In this document: piece by piece, positions 1 to 11,667 of the stretch
How the letters are laid out: each line of letters begins with the position of its first letter
Numbering within the stretch: the first letter of the stretch is position 1
NCBI GenBank assembly: GCA_012934845.2
Contig: WNNJ02003577.1
Span: 124,001-188,000, forward strand
Length of the DNA: 64,000 nucleotides
Source of the DNA: Pomphorhynchus laevis
Lineage: Eukaryota > Acanthocephala > Palaeacanthocephala > Echinorhynchida > Pomphorhynchidae
Direction of reading: 5' to 3'
Translations under genes and position numbers: made by a program
Notes under the pieces: generated by a model
What the model was told of the DNA's origin: nothing
Database searches by the model: none
What the model saw: only the letters and a program-made list of their open reading frames with translations

Positions 1-1500
1 AAAGTCGTGGCAAATACGTCATAAACAAGTTTTCGAATTTATGTAGTCAGAACGGTGAAAATAAGTTTTTGTATAAATAGAGCTGCATAAAATTTTTAAA
101 TTTTAGTATTATAGTTACTAAAATAATTTAAGCAGTTTGGCTATAAAGTGCATACGTAAATGCCGTGAAATGTTTTGGATCGGTCGGCGTATATGAGAAA
201 CATACACACAACGACGATTTAAAAAATTTTATGTTTGAACTCTTCCTTGTCGAAATACCTGACGAATTAAATTTGGCCAATTTATTCTTATTTACATTTT
301 AAAGATTGCATTTTACATTTTAACGAATAAGATTATATTTTTGATAAAATTCCCATTTAATAGATTTGTTTTTGCTGCTTTACTCGATATTTATACATTA
401 ATGAAAAATTTCAAGTGATGTTCTCTATTGCATTAATTTTACCGGAATATGAAATTATAAAACGAAATTACGAATCAGATCACTTCACTTAAACTATATA
501 TTTTGTACTCTAAATTTTGAAATAACATCTAAATCTTAAAATAAAATTATATAACCCATTGTTTATATGAACCGATTAATATATAATTAATAAATTATCT
601 AAAATAATGATAAATGCTTAAAATATAAACTATTAATTAATAAAATAAAATATATTTTTCTCTATACAAAGAAAAATAGATTATCATCCTTGAATAAACG
701 ATCAACAAATAGGAGGAAGATTACATGATTATATTATATTTTAAATATAATAAATTTAAAAATTAAAAAATATACCTAATAATATTAAATATTATCATTA
801 AATAATAATATTATAATATATTAAATAATTTTTTATAGCAATATTTACAAATGTGAATATTGTAAAATGTGTAGGTTCTTACAAATGTGTAGGTTCTTAC
901 AAATGTGTAGGTTCCTTCAAATAGGCCTTAACGGGGTTGATTCCTAACATTTCTATTCGTTTGCAGAATCATTGAGTGGATTCGTTTGACTGTAAAGGTT
1001 TCTTATGGATGCTCGTCGGAGCATCCATAAGATGCTACAGGGTCACCTGTAGCATCTTATAAGATAAAACAGGGTCACCCGCAAATGGGTCCCATAAAGA
1101 TATTATTGGTTTTCTTTAAGAATAGGTCGTCCTCTGGTTCTCTGGTATTAAATAATAGTATTCTTATAATATTCTTATATATTATAATATTATTATAATA
1201 TATTAAATAATAATATTATTTAATAATATTATTAACCTTAAATAATATACCATGTATTAAAATTAAGTGGTCATCATGAGGAGGTTAAACACTAATAAGT
1301 GATCTGAACTAATAGATCAGATCATTTAACTGAGACTACATATATTGTACTATAAATTAAAAAATTGAAATTATCTTAATCTTAAATTTTTTTTTCAAAA
1401 CTCAGAATTGTTTAAACATCTAAATACATACTAACATAAAAATATATTCAAATATTATTGAATATAATCATCTTACTATTAACACATAATGTATAATATA
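1..1500. other. AT-rich gene-free stretch with two overlapping perfect hairpins
   Basis: No coding signal is visible on either strand. At 1001-1060 two perfect inverted repeats overlap: arms 1001-1014 and 1019-1032 (14 bp, loop GTCG), then arms 1027-1040 and 1047-1060 (14 bp, loop GGTCAC), so the second hairpin reuses the end of the first. Around 862-915 the short phrase TTACAAATGTGTAGGTTC is repeated in tandem about three times. The rest is low-complexity A/T sequence. Confidence 0.7.
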
Positions 1501-1505
1501 TTTAT

Positions 1506-1890
1506 CTAAAATGTCTTGCATTTATTTCTACGCAACTTTTCTGGCAAGGCGCAAAGCCAGCTGGCTACAAAATTGTCAGACATCTTTGATTTCGTAACAG
1601 TAATAGTGACGCCACGAAGTCTATGAACTTTTGAAAATTTAAAAGTATAACAATATAAGAGTATAGCATGCTTTGGGTGATTAAAATATTTTGCCATCCT
1701 ATTATACACCGACATAATATCCATATCGTTTATAATAGTTAGAAATCTTTAAAAAGTTCTTTGTATGGACCACCACAATTTGAATAGCGCTAGAGGTATG
1801 ACAGCTTGTTATTTGTACAGCAGAAAAGTGAAAGTATTTCTCCTTCAATAACACATTCAAATATTTTTCAATCCTTGATAGTACATTCAT
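1506..1890 (-). other. Possible unrecognised coding exon(s)
   Basis: Two overlapping open frames lie on the minus strand (1702-1890 and 1506-1724). The second ends in a somewhat GC-richer block reading VASWLCALPEKLRRNKC. I recognise no family. The two frames overlap by only a few codons, so they would need a splice or a frame change to form one product. They may be host exons or the decayed end of a repeat. The segment stands out only because its composition is less extreme than the flanks. Low confidence. Confidence 0.2.
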
Positions 1891-2060
1891 ACATACTACA
1901 TAGCTCTAACTAACAAATTTATTTAACTTGAATATATTCAAAGATAAAAATCATGACGATTTGAGGCGAGCAATACTTTTTTAATTCAGGAAAAGATATT
2001 TCCATAGCCCTAGTATCTATTTGTAATGGATTTTTAGTAGGATTCAGAGACTGGACTGTC

Positions 2061-2619
2061 CGCAAAAATCTCCTCAGGAGATTTTTGGCGTAAAAATCTC
2101 CTGAAAATTTATTCACCCCTTAAATGAAAAATTTCAAAGAAAATATAATCAGGAGCAATAAAGGAAAGGAAAAGATAACTTATGAAGGATATTTCTACAC
2201 TATTTTTGGCGTAAAAATCTCCTGAAAATTTATTCACCCTTAAAATGAAAAATTTCAAAGAAAATATAATCATATGAATGTAATCATAAAAATATAATCA
2301 CAAATATGATACTTGCTTTGAGCTTTGTTCTCCCTTCCCCCCTTTTCTCCCTTTCCTTTATTACTCCTGATTACCTAAATTGTTTCACTACCTAAACACT
2401 ACCTAAACACTACCTAATAGTGTATAATATTGCTTCACTACCTAAACACTATTAGGTAGTGTTTCTACACTACCTAATAGTGTAGAAATATTCTTCATAA
2501 GCTATCTTTTCCTTTCCTTTATTGCTCCTGATTATATTTTGTTTGAAAATTTTCATTTTAGGGGTGAATAAATTTTCAGGAGATTTTTACGCCAAAAATA
2601 TCGTGAGGAGATTTTTGCG
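2061..2619. mobile_element. Fold-back (MITE-like) element with long inverted arms
   Basis: The left end (from 2061, CGCAAAAATCTCCTCA) is the reverse complement of the right end (up to 2619), and similarity continues inward over about 100 bases per arm, including a TTTTTGGCGTAAAAATCTCC block. Part of the left arm is repeated directly at about 2205-2270. The centre (about 2385-2490) holds short direct and inverted repeats of CCTAAACACTA. There is no ORF. This fits a non-autonomous fold-back or MITE. I could not define a target-site duplication with certainty. Confidence 0.7.
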
Positions 2620-3179
2620 CTCAACGCAGACACTGATTGTGTCACATTTTAAGTGACACAATCAGATTGTGTCACTTAAAGATTGTAAGTTTTTGTATTT
2701 TTGGATTGTAAATCGACTAGTAAAGTTGGTTTAAGGAATAGTACAAGTTGACTAGGGTCAATCTTAAAATTGGTTAAATTTGCTTGCCAATATAAATGAT
2801 AATAGATAAATACCAAATCTTATGAAATATCATTTTAATTATATTAATCGGTATTTAATTCTTGATTGAACTGTATATAGTGAAACAAAATTGCTTCTTG
2901 GAAATTAGTCAAATTTTCAAAAGCTGACTGACCAAAAAAATCACCTTTTGCAATTTTTCAATAATAATTATTTTCTGATGATGTTTGTAAGTAAAAAATT
3001 AAATAAAGCAAAAAAGAGAGGTGAATAATGATAAATTGATATCTAACAATGATGATTAATAAGAAACGGTAACACTAAAAGACTTACCGATTACCTAGTT
3101 CACTTGTTCATTTTATTTGTTTGACTATATAGTATTTTTTGTATACAATATACTGTTAATATATATAGTATACTTGATT

Positions 3180-3895
3180 AAAATTTCGACGACATTCTAT
3201 GCTACCTTAATCCTATCTACAAGCCAACAGCATGACGCTACCTTTCAGTATTAGTCGACCTCATCAGCTACTGATCCAATGCCTACGTTTCACGTTTCGA
3301 TCCTTTTAATGTTGGCTGTCGATAACTTGACTCGTCTGCTTTAAGGGTATTAACAACTTTCGTCTTACATTTTGCAAATTTAATTGAAATCATTTGTGAT
3401 TTCAAATTAATTTAGCGTTTGTATGGGAAGGTGCTACTTATAATTTAAAAACCTACATATTTTACCGATTAATCACTATTATCAAACTAGCCATCTATAT
3501 TTTGCTTCTATATTTTAAGATAGTATATTTTTTTAAAAATATTGACGGTTCTACCTTCAATTTAACAACCTGTATATTTTTGCGATTAATTGCAATTTTC
3601 AAACTAGTCATCTATGATTTGTTTCCTAATTTTCAGTCGATATACATGTGCAGTTATTATTACCATTGAAATTTGGATGATTATTTTTATCATTGACTCT
3701 ACTTTAATCCTACCTATAAGCCAACATCAATATTTCGATCCTTTTAATGTTGGCTGACGATCACTCAACTCGCCTGCTTTTATTGTTAATTATATTTAAT
3801 AAAAGACTTTCGTCTTACATTTTACCAATTTAAATGAAATCATTTCTTATTTCAAATTAAATCAGCGTTGGTAGTGGAAGGATTAACTAAAATTA
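3180..3895. repeat. Two tandem copies of an unnamed dispersed repeat, one with a hammerhead-like core
   Basis: Copy 1 (about 3205-3435) and copy 2 (about 3695-3890) share the phrases TTAATCCTA.CTA.AAGCCAACA, TTCGATCCTTTTAATGTTGGCTG and ACTTTCGTCTTACATTTT, and a terminal inverted phrase around TTGAAATCATTT. Both keep an outer stem of AGCCAACA with TGTTGGCT. Copy 1 has about 58 extra bases inside that stem, and these contain the hammerhead-like core listed separately. No ORF is present. Confidence 0.6.
3224..3277 (-). ncRNA. Decayed hammerhead-ribozyme-like motif
   Basis: Read on the minus strand: CTGATGA at 3267-3261, GAAA at 3246-3243 and GTC at 3236-3234, in the order of a type I hammerhead. 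Stem I can form from CAGTA (3273-3269) and TGCTG (3232-3228), with a mismatch next to the core. Stem II is weak (GGT with ACT, one wobble pair) and stem III is minimal. The order and spacing fit, but the helices are poor, so this is either a relic or a coincidence. Confidence 0.35.
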
Positions 3896-3947
3896 GGAAG
3901 ATTACTATAGATTTAAAGTATTAAAATATTTTAAATTATATAAAATT

Positions 3948-4232
3948 AGAAATCAAAGAGAAGAAAACAATTAGCTTCAATTTTACAGTATTAATAAACG
4001 TAATAATAAAGAATATAATGTTACGTTATAGACGTTGAGACGTTTAGAAATCAAAGAGAAGAAAACATACAGCTTCAATTCGATACTGTTAATAAACGTA
4101 ATAATATAGAATATAATGTTACGTTATAGACGTTGAGACGTTTAGAAATCAAGGGAAAAACATATAGCTTCAATTCGACAGTGTTAATAAATGTAATGTA
4201 GAGTATAATGTTACCTTATAGACGATGAGTCT
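3948..4232. repeat. Three tandem ~97-bp units
   Basis: The unit begins AGAAATCAAAGAGAAGAAAAC and ends TTATAGACGTTGAGACGTTT. It is seen at about 3948, 4046 and 4143, the third copy being shorter and more diverged. No ORF. Confidence 0.75.
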
Positions 4233-4376
4233 TACTATCAAATCACACGAAATGCATTAATGCTTTCGATATTAATGCTGTCGATGATTAGTCACGAGAC
4301 GCTACTACAAAGATAGAATACTAACAATAAAAACATTAATCATTTTCATTTATTAAATAGATTTAGGTATTGGTAT

Positions 4377-4417
4377 GACACCTATACGCCATTTGAAATA
4401 AATGGCGTATTGGTGTC
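4377..4417. repeat. 18-bp near-perfect hairpin
   Basis: Arms 4377-4394 and 4400-4417 with loop GAAAT. The inner 11 bp (ATACGCCATTT) are perfect, and one mismatch separates them from the outer GACACC/GGTGTC pair. No adjacent gene explains it as a terminator. Confidence 0.6.
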
Positions 4418-4689
4418 AAGTGTAATATATTATCAGTATGTGATTATCTAGCATTCGTGCTCTTTACGTATTAATGCTAAATATTATTTTTTCTACTTAG
4501 AAGCTAGAACAATTGAGTTAACGATTGAACGTAATATCTAACTCTTTGAAATAAAATATTTTACAGCGTTAGCTAAAGCATTAAAACCTAATTGATCCAT
4601 TTAAAAATTGATCAACATCATATAATATATGATGTAATATAATATTAATATAATATATTATTAACTATATCATATAATATTAACTATAT

Positions 4690-5812
4690 ATCTTGATATG
4701 AGCATTAAATTAACATCAATTAAAACTACTTTTAATTTATATCGTAAAGATGTCATATTTAAATTTACAAGAAACATAATTTTGCTTGAGCATTCATGCA
4801 TATCGTATAATATAAAATATAATACATTAAATAATAAAATTTTAAGAATTGCAACAATATGCAATGATATTGGCTTTCTTCAAAATCATTTAAATAATTT
4901 AAAAGATGCATATTTTAAACTAGGTTACTATAAAAATAACATCAAGCAGAAAATAGTAAAATATATAAATCAACACAATAATATAAAGAATAAATTTAAA
5001 CTCTTAAATGGCAAATTTTTATGGATGGATAATAAATAATATACTTTGTAAAATATACTAGAATAATATATTAGAATATATATCTGCTAAATATTCATTA
5101 ATATCTACTAAATCTAGATTTGTATAAAGCTTACTAAAATCGTATGTATTTATATTTTGAAAATTTATTCCTTTTGTGTGTTCTGAAAATTACCTGAAAA
5201 TTAGTAGAGTTCATGATGAAATAGTGTTTTATACCAGTATTAATTTCGATTACCTTGCAATATTTTTTAAAATGTGCTTTAATTACTTTAAATATTTTAT
5301 TCGTTTAGACAGAAAGTGGTTTTAATGTATATTAAAACGCACTACATATGAACCTAGATTTTATCGGATTTTTATGTAATTTTGGATTCCAATATATTAT
5401 TCGTGTAGTTATATTATCTGATTCAACCTTTATACTCTTTTTATCCATTATCGTACAGTGACCTGTAATAATTGTTTCTAAACTTAAATCACTACATTCA
5501 TATTTGTGTTTATCCTTAAATCATTATAATTAACTTCTTTCATCAGTATATCAAAGAACGAATTTTTTGAGCTCCAGTTGATGATCTCTAATCCTTATTT
5601 TGATATATAGTCTGCTATTTATTATCCCATTCTTAAAAAATTGATTTTTATTTTAAATTTCAATTTTTTATTTAAACTTGATTTAAATTATAGAAAATCT
5701 AAAAACAATTATTAATTTTATTATTTAATTATTAAATTTTGATTTAGCATTATTATGTTTTGTTTATTTCATAATTATATTAAATACGTAGACTGAGTTA
5801 GCTGATTTGATA
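4690..5812 (+). mobile_element. Penelope-like element remnant, copy 1
   Basis: This copy carries the only long coding relic of the family (4698-5039, separate entry), followed by an AT-rich tail. The tail ends near 5786-5812 with AAATACGTAGACTGAGTTAGC, a phrase that also ends the copies at about 6740, 30750 and 54200. Around 5570-5600 it keeps the TTGATGATCTCTAATC phrase found downstream of the hairpin in other copies, but the hairpin itself is missing here. The assignment to PLEs rests on the thumb-like peptide and is an inference. Confidence 0.5.
4698..5039 (+). CDS. Relic of a Penelope-like reverse transcriptase C-terminal (thumb) region
   Basis: A 113-codon open frame rich in Asn, Lys and Ile. 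Residues about 30-95 contain HSC then LRIATICND, FLQNHLNNLKDAYFKLGYY and a final KYI. This matches in order the PLE thumb signature known from the family: a Ser-Cys-His-like start, R..IC, then a helix of the type L..LK..F..NGYP followed by I. The catalytic palm motifs are absent, so this is a fragment. The same peptide, broken, can be read at about 6040-6200. Alternative: an unrelated AT-rich ORF, but the repeat-family distribution argues for a transposon. Confidence 0.45.
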   Translation: MSIKLTSIKTTFNLYRKDVIFKFTRNIILLEHSCISYNIKYNTLNNKILRIATICNDIGFLQNHLNNLKDAYFKLGYYKNNIKQKIVKYINQHNNIKNKFKLLNGKFLWMDNK

Positions 5813-5869
5813 AGATAAAAACTAAAAAAAATTAAAATAGATGAATACATAAAATATTGTTTATTATTT

Positions 5870-6745
5870 ATCATTTAAAAATACAATCAAACAGAAAATA
5901 GTCACATGTATAAATCAACAAAATATTATTTAAGTAATAATGTTTTTGTGTTGGATAAGTTTATACATCAATAAATAGACAAATATACACAAAAGGACAA
6001 AAAATCACAAGAAACGTATTTTTAATGAGCAAAATATGTTTATAAATATGAAGCATATCTTTGCATATCATATAATATAAAGTACAATACAATAAATAAT
6101 AAAATTTTAGGAATTGTTATAATATGTAACGATATTATCTTTCTTAAAAATCATTTAAATAATTTAATAGATGCGTATTTTAAACTAGGTTACTATAAAA
6201 TAAAATAATCATTTATACAATTTAATAGATACATCTTTTTTAATTAGGTTACTATAAAAATATCATCAAACAGAAAATAGTAAAATATATAAATCCACAA
6301 AATATTATTAAAAATAAATTTAACAACAAAATATTATTAAAAATAAATTTAAGCTATTAAGCGAAAAGAAATTATAGACCGATAATAAATAATATATTTT
6401 GTATTAAAATAAGATACACCATATAATCAAATTTCATCAGAGGAAATATGCCATTAGCTCGTGTTTAACCCTGCTGCTGTGTTGATCGAGGAATAGGCAC
6501 CGAAACCTGATAACATAGCAGTTCTTTCTTATGACCTATAATCTTAATTCTAATTTATCGTCTGTTATTTATAAATTAATTCATAAAAATTGACTTTTAT
6601 TTAAAATTTCAATTTTAAATTTCAAGTTGGTATAATTATTTATAATTTTTTATTATTTATTATTTAATTACTTAAATTTTATTTAGCATTATTTTTTAAT
6701 TTATAAATAATATAAAATAAGTAGACTCAGTTAGCTGATCTAATT
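5870..6745 (+). mobile_element. Penelope-like element remnant, copy 2
   Basis: This copy repeats the thumb-coding region in decayed form (about 6040-6200), with a local duplication of the ACTAGGTTACTATAAAA phrase. It continues through the family tail (TTAGCTCGTGTTT...), the stem-loop at 6474-6521, and the terminal GTAGACTCAGTTAGCTGATC near 6740. It lies head-to-tail behind copy 1, as PLE copies often do. Confidence 0.5.
6474..6521 (+). ncRNA. Hammerhead-like stem-loop in a PLE tail
   Basis: CTGCTGTGT (6474-6482) pairs with ACATAGCAG (6513-6521), nine pairs with one G-U. Between them lie TGATCGA (6483-6489), a GG..CC mini-stem, GAAAC (6502-6506) and CTGATA, which is the order of a type I hammerhead (stem I, core, stem II, GAAA, stem III, cleavage triplet AUA). 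The core base C3 is replaced and one base is extra, so activity is unlikely. The outer stem is also perfect in the copy at 10194-10238 (-). Confidence 0.4.
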
Positions 6746-6749
6746 TCAT

Positions 6750-9600
6750 CGTTATATCGTTCATCTATTGCAAAGTGTGACTAATTGCATTTTTTGTGAT
6801 AATAAAGAAGCTAAAGTAAAAATTAATTCTTGTTTGCTGATAAATACAAATTTTAAAATAGCAATGAACATCAGTGTTGATTATGTTTCCTTGTCGTGTA
6901 AATAAATCAAGTCACTTATGTGAATAAATCGCAGTAAATTGTCTGTAAAATTGATCATAAAAGTGAGCAACATAAACATTTTGATATACATTTTAATATA
7001 TAATTTTAAAAAATATATTTAAATTTGCAATTTTGTATATAATGTCGATGTTGTTATTGTCTGAGCAACTACATGCATTTAGTGTTCAATTAACTTAAAG
7101 CATTCGAAGCAATCATGGATTCGAAGTACTGAAAATTTTTATATTAAATCGAATATTTAAATCTATCGATTGGTCGTTTATTAAAAAAATTTCACTTAAA
7201 GACTATCACTAATTAGCCTCCTTACCTTATATAATAGTCAATATTTGATTTTAATTTTGATGATCCATTTTTCTTAATTGAAATTTGGGAACAGGATCAA
7301 AAACAATTTTAATTTTCAATATTTCGCTAAATTATGTTAGCATTCTGCTCCAAATTTCAATAAATTTATTTAATATTTATGTGTTTCTTCCGGGATAACC
7401 GTTTTCAGATCTATGTAACTGTATTTTTGTATTGTATTTCTATATTTTGTGTTTTAATTTTTAAATTTCGATAATTTTTTTGTCTATTCAACAACTCATT
7501 TAGACAGAGTCCCAGACTTTGATAATTCGAAATTAAATGCTTTCTTTAGATTTCAACATAACGTCTTTAGTAATTTTAATAACTCTTTTCCAATTTTTAT
7601 AGGTAACGTATTATGAATTTAAATAAAATACGAAATCTATCGGATTGCAAGATTCATAATTGATTTAAGTATAGATTAAATTACATTAGATTACCTGATT
7701 TTGGTTGTATGTTATATAAGTGATAACAAACCTCTCGTTCCTTAGATATTTTCAAAACATGAATTTTAATAAATTGCTGGTGCTCAACAACTTATATTTT
7801 ACAAACTTTGGCGAACTTTCGCTAAAGTGAATAAAACTTTATATCATTGATTCAATAAATTTGAATATATATATTACATTTTAAATGTAATGTTAAATTT
7901 CCGACCTAGCGGAAATTTAACTTAATTATAATAAAATTAAAATTAAACAAAAATTAGATAAACAAAAATTTTAATTAAGACGCCAATTATATCTTATAAA
8001 CATTGGCCCAGTCGAATTAATGTTGTGAAATTTATTGAACAACAATACATTCCCTACTTACCCCTTTTACCACCAAACCAATCAACAAATATTCGCAGTA
8101 TTTAAAGGTTTTTCTTAGAATATACTACCATATATTTAAAAATTTTCACTCAAATTAATATTATAAACTACAATATGTATTACAGCTTTTACTAACCTTT
8201 TATTCCACCTTCGTGGAATAAAGGGTTAGTAACCCTATATAAAAAAGGGTTAGTATCCCTATATTCCACGAAGGTGGAATAAAGGGTTAGTAAAGGGTTA
8301 ATAACCATTTATTCCACCTTCGTCAGATAATTTGATATCGATTAAATGTAAATATGCACGCACAAACATACAAATAAAAAGTCAAAATATGAACGACAAT
8401 AACCATATAGTAATAATATATAGTGGCTATTAGAATTTATTATTGCAAAATTCTTAATATAAAGAGAACTATTTTTAAAAAAGTATATGATATCTTACAT
8501 AAAAATTGATTTTAAAGGAAAAAATTAAAATTAAATATATAGTCATATAAAATTATATAGAGTATCATACATTATATTTTAATCAGTATTATATTATATG
8601 CCATATTTACATGTAAATATAGAGTCATTCAAATAATAAATTTATAATGCTTGCGTTGCCGACCTACAATCACAGCGACAATGTGAAGGAATTAATTCTC
8701 AGATCGTTCGAATAAATTACAATTTTCTTTAATGTTTGAATTTTATTGAAACCGAATAATAGCATTTGGGTAATAATTTGAAATTTTGATTAAATTGTCA
8801 AATTATAAAGAAAAAGTTACATTACTTGATAGTACAGGATTTTCACAAGAATAAAAACAATATTTAATTTTACATAAGGAGATATATGTTGCATACATCT
8901 TTAGTGAACTGATTAAATAACAATTTCTTCGAAGTTTTTAATCGAGCATTAATTTCGAGTCTTAACAGATGCGTTTTTAATAGACAATTATATATTTTAA
9001 ATTTTGACATATTGTACAATCATATAAAAGACAATTTATATTTTAATTTTAATATGATCTGATTTTAATCAAATAATTATCATTTAAAAAAATCTAAATA
9101 TTATTTTAATTAATTTTTAGTAACCAACATTAACATTTGTTTCTCTCCGAATATGTGAGACATACTCTCATGAGCTCATGACGCCTGTCAATTTAAGTTT
9201 ATTTATCAAAATACCACAGGTCTTTGGTATTTACTTTCAAGTCAATATAGAATATATTGACCTCATTTTATTTTCTATATTATTTCTTTATAATATCTAT
9301 CAAGGTATGAAACAGATCTGTTGACAGGGTCGAAAAAACATGGTGATATTCATCAGTTTTTTCAATCACTAATATACCTCAATATTTTTAGTCACATCCA
9401 TCTATCTTTAAAAATCTGTTTACCCGATCATAGTTTACGATGTGCTACAATCCTCTTAGTCGCATTCATTTATATTTTAAAAACTGTGATCAACATTTTG
9501 ACTTTTATCTTAATCGCATATCTTCTCATTATGCTAGGAATTACAAAATAAATCAAATCTAATAAATCACATTATTGCCAACTAATAAATCAGTCATTAT
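6750..9600. other. AT-rich gene-free stretch with inverted repeats
   Basis: No gene is visible. A 12-bp perfect hairpin lies at 7892-7921 (loop ACCTAG). A cluster at about 8190-8325 repeats TTATTCCACCTTCGTGGAA and AAGGGTTAGTA in both orientations, forming several alternative palindromes around an AAAAAAGGGTTAGTATCCCT centre. At 9556-9640 the phrase TAATAAATCACATTATTGCC is repeated about three times. A hydrophobic open frame at 9321-9551 starts with TTG, not ATG, and was not called. Confidence 0.6.
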
Positions 9601-9954
9601 TGGCGTCTAATAAATTACATTATTGCCAACAATAAATTTATTTGGGGTTATGCATAGCATCACATTGCTCCTATTTAACCAGCTTACATGAAAAGGCTGA
9701 TAACGATAAGCCATCAGATTCGAAAAGTGCAAAATCGAATAATCATCCATCCTCTCAGATCACGGAGGAGGGTGTTGATACGAAATGTGTTTATTCAACT
9801 AGTGACAATTTACAAGATAGTGCCGCTCAATAGTGTCAATTAGATCAACTTGATGCATTATAACATTCGAACGAAGGGCATAAGCGATCTAGCCTAACTC
9901 AGGTTTATAGAAGAGGGTGAAGACATTCAGCAGTAATAATGATTAAAGATCATA

Positions 9955-10265
9955 TAAGGTAATAGAGTCTACGTGTATTAAATTATTTATAAATTAAGCA
10001 TAAAGATAAATAAAAATAAAATAATTATCAATTAAATAATTATAAATAATTTAATAATTTTATATAAGATTTCATAACTTACATCAACTTAAAATTTAAA
10101 ATTGAAATTTAAAATAAAAGTAAATTCTTACAAATTAACTAACAAATAATATACGATTTATCAGAATAATGATTATAGGTCATCAGGAGGAATGCTATGT
10201 AATCAAGTTTCGGCTCTTATTCCTCGAAACAACATAGCAGCGGGGCCAAATACATGCTAGTGTGT
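9955..10265 (-). mobile_element. Penelope-like element tail, copy 3 (reverse orientation)
   Basis: On the minus strand this matches the tail of the copy at 6345-6600. The stem GCTATGT/ACATAGC is perfect (arms 10194-10200 and 10232-10238), with CCGAAACTTGATT in the position of the GAAA and cleavage-triplet segments, then CCTGATGACCTATAATC. It sits inside the family-A LINE. Confidence 0.55.
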
Positions 10266-11312
10266 ATGCCAACTTTGATAATTTGTATGTGTTGTACTCG
10301 TCTAAGGTTGTGTAAATAATTGGTTAAAAGTGGGTTATAGCAATATACGTAGCCTATTATGTAATATTAATAATTGTCGCTATATAATTTTATCTTTGGG
10401 GGTTGACATATTTGCTATTTCTTAAACGTGGATCCATTATGGAATATATGATAGTATCATAAGCGTGTCTAATTTCAACATTATTCGTGTTGATAGGGTC
10501 GCACATCACAGAGAGAGGAGTTGCTTTATATGTCAGATCTGACATAAAAATGAACCACGTGTTCACTTACTCAGATGCGGTAAAACTTTTGAATTGTTGA
10601 TTGTAAATATGTGGTTCTGGTAAGACATTAACATTTGATGTTTTTAATCAACACCAAAGTCAGACTGCTTGATTATGGAGTTCTGTGAAATAATGAAACG
10701 TGCATTCAACAATAATCATCTTAGTCTGTGAGTTTAATATCCCAGGTAATCGAATAGGTATTGATGGTGCAGCTGCATGGTTCAGGAGCGTAACTGATAA
10801 GTCTCTTTGGAATTTATTAAATTAGGAACTTATTCTCGTTTAACATGTAGATTATCCTACTTGTTCAACACTTTCTCAATCATCAATAATGGATCGCGCA
10901 ATAACGTTCATAATTTATATGATAGTCCTCCTATTGACAATAGTGATAAGTGGGTTTTGATTTTTGACGTCAACATATTTTGAATGTAGCCTTGTGATGA
11001 TGTGAAACTATTTTAAATAGTTGATAATGATCCATTAGTTGATAAAAAATGATTGGAGCTGGATCAAATAAAGGAAAATTTTATCTGATATTTCGCTAAC
11101 CTCTGCCGATGAACCATGGTAGACCGTTTGTGATAAGTTGATACTCATGTCTAATCGCTTTGCCCCTGATAAGCGTATAATGATTACCCAACGATGGATA
11201 CATCCATGGTTTGACTCTGTTGAAAACGCTGATACGTAACCGGAATAACCCTTTACAGAGAAGACGAATAACCATTTATTGGTCTTCTTATCGTAGCTTT
11301 CGGCCTTGTAAC

Positions 11313-11640
11313 TTTTCATACCCCTTCGTTTCTCAACCTTCCTTTTCTTGATAATTCTCGTCCTGTTTACAGTTCCTTGCGTTCCAGTAATTTCCTTCTT
11401 TTACATGTCCCAAACTACTCTACCTCCTTTGGACTCCGCTCCTTCATGGTGGCTGCTCCTCTATAGTGGAAATCATCTGCCCATCCATATACGCCAATCA
11501 ACTTCCCTGCCGTGCGTCAAACGCCAAATCCGATCCAATTTAAACAATTTATCTGCTTGACTTTTACATTTTTTGTTAGTGAACTTGTAAGCGTGCAGCT
11601 GGCACGCATTTGCTGCGTTAAATAAATTTGTATTATTATT
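11313..11640 (+). mobile_element. LINE B2 3'-end fragment
   Basis: It encodes a broken version of the B2 C-terminus (FLNLPFLD-like, then CVPVISFFYMSQTTL and LPIHIRQSTSLP) and the whole B2 3' UTR, including the GCGTGC/GCACGC hairpin (11591-11607), ending in ATTATTATT. It is a 5'-truncated insertion in the family-A copy. Confidence 0.75.
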
Positions 11641-11667
11641 TACAGGATATACCGCTCCAAACCAAAA

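Noticed and set aside
9321-9551. Hydrophobic 76-codon open frame that could encode a small membrane protein
   Set aside because: It starts at TTG with no upstream ATG, lies in AT-rich DNA where hydrophobic frames are common, and contains an imperfect internal repeat in the DNA. No homology is apparent.
10164-10212. Type II hammerhead reading of the PLE tail, using CTGATGA downstream of GAAAC
   Set aside because: The CTGATGA phrase has no adjoining stem II partner next to GAAA, and other copies change it; the type I reading with the CTGCTATGT/ACATAGCAG stem fits better.
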